Positions 63,062 through 64,000 of a stretch of DNA of 64,000 bases are shown in pieces (positions within the stretch are counted from its first letter, which is position 1; each line of letters starts with the position of its first letter). The notes below the pieces were generated by a model that ran no database searches, was not told the origin of the DNA, and saw only the letters and a list, made by a program, of their open reading frames with translations. The position numbers were made by a program, and so were the translations under genes. Origin of the DNA: Leuconostoc carnosum (GTDB lineage Bacteria > Bacillota > Bacilli > Lactobacillales > Lactobacillaceae); the NCBI RefSeq assembly GCF_014207505.1, contig NZ_JACHGL010000005.1, positions 50,358-114,357 of the forward strand, written 5' to 3'.

Positions 63062-63541
63062 TTACTGAGCAGATGCGATGAAGTTAATATGACTACCATC
63101 ATCAGTAACAGAAGTTACCACAGCATCATTACCACCAGAGGTAATTGACCATGAATAGTAGCGTCCATGTGCTTTGGCCCAAGCAATTGCTTCTGAAATT
63201 TTTTTACCTTTTAATTGCGCTGATTCTTGAATGCTATCTTTTTTCTTCGAGTCATCACTACTTGAAGATGATGAGGAAGATTTAGATGACGACGTTGACG
63301 CATCACTAGATGACTCACTATTTGAGCTTGCACCATTGGATTCAACAGTTTCATCAACCGTTCGATTGGTTACTTTCTTTTCTGATATTGGTTCACTTGG
63401 TTTCGCTGATGATGAGTAACCAACATAAATAAACACACCTAGTGCGATAATAATGATTACAGTGAGTGCTATGAAGAAGTTGCGTATCGGGTGCTTCTTC
63501 TGATAAAATCTGGGACGTTGATTTTCATTAGGGGATGTCAT
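63062..63541 (-). CDS. Membrane-anchored Ser-rich protein (unknown)
   Basis: A 159-residue protein with a basic N-terminus, one membrane helix (residues 26-45, FFIALTVIIIIALGVFIYVG), a long Ser/Asp/Lys low-complexity linker (about 75-105) and a small C-terminal domain with ISEAIAWAKAHGRYYSW. It probably displays its end domain on the outside of the membrane. The ATG at 63541 has GAGAGG in front. The family is not recognised, though single-helix Ser-rich proteins of this layout are common in Leuconostocaceae. It is upstream of the thiD-like gene by 25 bp and may be in the same operon. Confidence 0.75.
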   Translation of the reverse strand: MTSPNENQRPRFYQKKHPIRNFFIALTVIIIIALGVFIYVGYSSSAKPSEPISEKKVTNRTVDETVESNGASSNSESSSDASTSSSKSSSSSSSSDDSKKKDSIQESAQLKGKKISEAIAWAKAHGRYYSWSITSGGNDAVVTSVTDDGSHINFIASAQ

Positions 63542-63642
63542 AATATACCTCTCAATACATATCATTATATCAAATATATACCGACTTCCGCCAATTGATT
63601 TTATGGTAAGATAGAAAGAATGAACTCTTGGAGAAAATGCCT

Positions 63643-64000
63643 ATGATGAAAACTAATTTGGAGCGCATTACCATAAAAGATATTATTATGATTGCCCTTG
63701 GTACAGGTATTTATGCTTGGGGATTAATCAACATCAATATTCCAAATGAACTTGCTGAAGGTGGTATTTCTGGTATTACTTTAATCTTACGTGCACTATT
63801 TAATTGGAACCCTGCTTACACAAACTTAATTTTAAATATTCCATTAATTATTATCGGCTATCGTATTCTTGGACGAAGATCGCTTATTTATACCTTGTGG
63901 GGTATCGCTACACTCTCCTTCTGGTTATATGTGTGGCAAGCTTTCCCAACACCACCGGCTTTACACCACGACATGTTAATTTCTGGTTTACTTGCTGGTT
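63643..64000 (+). CDS. YitT-family membrane protein (5' part)
   Basis: The first 119 codons of a membrane protein continue beyond the window. The sequence ITIKDIIMIALGTGIYAWGLINI followed by ELAEGGISGITLILRALF is the YitT/DUF161 signature, with several helices. Function is unknown. GGAGA lies 8 bases before the ATG at 63643; a 3-base-later ATG is equally possible. A tiny nine-codon frame (ATG at 63620, stop at 63644) overlaps the start and could couple translation. The gene is divergent from the Ser-rich protein gene. Confidence 0.85.
   Translation, partial: MMKTNLERITIKDIIMIALGTGIYAWGLININIPNELAEGGISGITLILRALFNWNPAYTNLILNIPLIIIGYRILGRRSLIYTLWGIATLSFWLYVWQAFPTPPALHHDMLISGLLAG

Noticed and set aside
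63620-63646. Nine-codon frame before yitT as a leader peptide
   Set aside because: It has no ribosome-binding site of its own and the overlap with the yitT start can arise by chance; mentioned only under the yitT entry.

Overview
The window looks like a Leuconostoc-type lactic acid bacterium chromosome. This is inferred from the low GC content, the KxYKxGKxW signal peptide on a large GH70 dextransucrase, a gnd gene under a catabolite (cre) operator, the menFDHC cluster and the overall Lactobacillaceae gene style. No 16S rRNA or other species marker is present, so the species is not settled.

Region 1 (1-5.6 kb) is a degraded accessory strip. It holds the tail of an unknown gene, an IS3/IS150-group element, a surface adhesin that has lost its 5' end at the IS boundary and also carries an in-frame stop, two terminators, a block of inverted repeats, and an IS30-family element.

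Region 2 (about 5.62-32.60 kb) reads as one integrative and conjugative element (ICE) of roughly 27 kb. It has a TcpC/ConC/TcpE/VirB6/cell-wall hydrolase/VirB4/TcpA transfer operon, a MobT-type (Rep_trans) relaxase, a Tn916/ICEBs1-like oriT, and a neighbouring hairpin with TAGCGT loop motifs that resembles a single-strand origin. It has no tyrosine or serine integrase. It carries an IS30-like DDE transposase beside the relaxase instead, the arrangement known from staphylococcal ICE6013. Matching 8-bp inverted ends (GGGTTGAC) lie at 5624 and 32600. The cargo looks defensive: a HEPN-motif protein divergent from a TrlF-like PHP-ATPase, a second large protein with a C-terminal HEPN-type RNIYLH motif, a Ser/Thr kinase at the far end, and a nisin-resistance-protein (NSR) homologue inside the transfer region.

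Region 3 (32.6-42.8 kb) is chromosome. It holds a decayed GNAT gene, a divergent MscL, gnd with a consensus promoter overlapped by a perfect cre, glutathione peroxidase, butanediol dehydrogenase, and a 1602-residue dextransucrase. Divergent to the dextransucrase is an rgg-type regulator broken by a frameshift and a stop.

Region 4 (42.8-64 kb) is a housekeeping block almost wholly on the minus strand. It holds an SDR and QueT behind a preQ1 riboswitch, rpoD-dnaG, a P-type ATPase behind a yybP-ykoY (Mn2+) riboswitch, rnhB-rbgA-yozE-ypmS-SGNH hydrolase, pepT, nif3-trmK, menC-menH-menD-menF with overlapping genes, an ECF S component with a ThiD-like kinase, and a membrane-anchored protein. It ends in a divergent, truncated YitT-family gene. 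The two riboswitches tie queuosine-precursor import and manganese export to their ligands.
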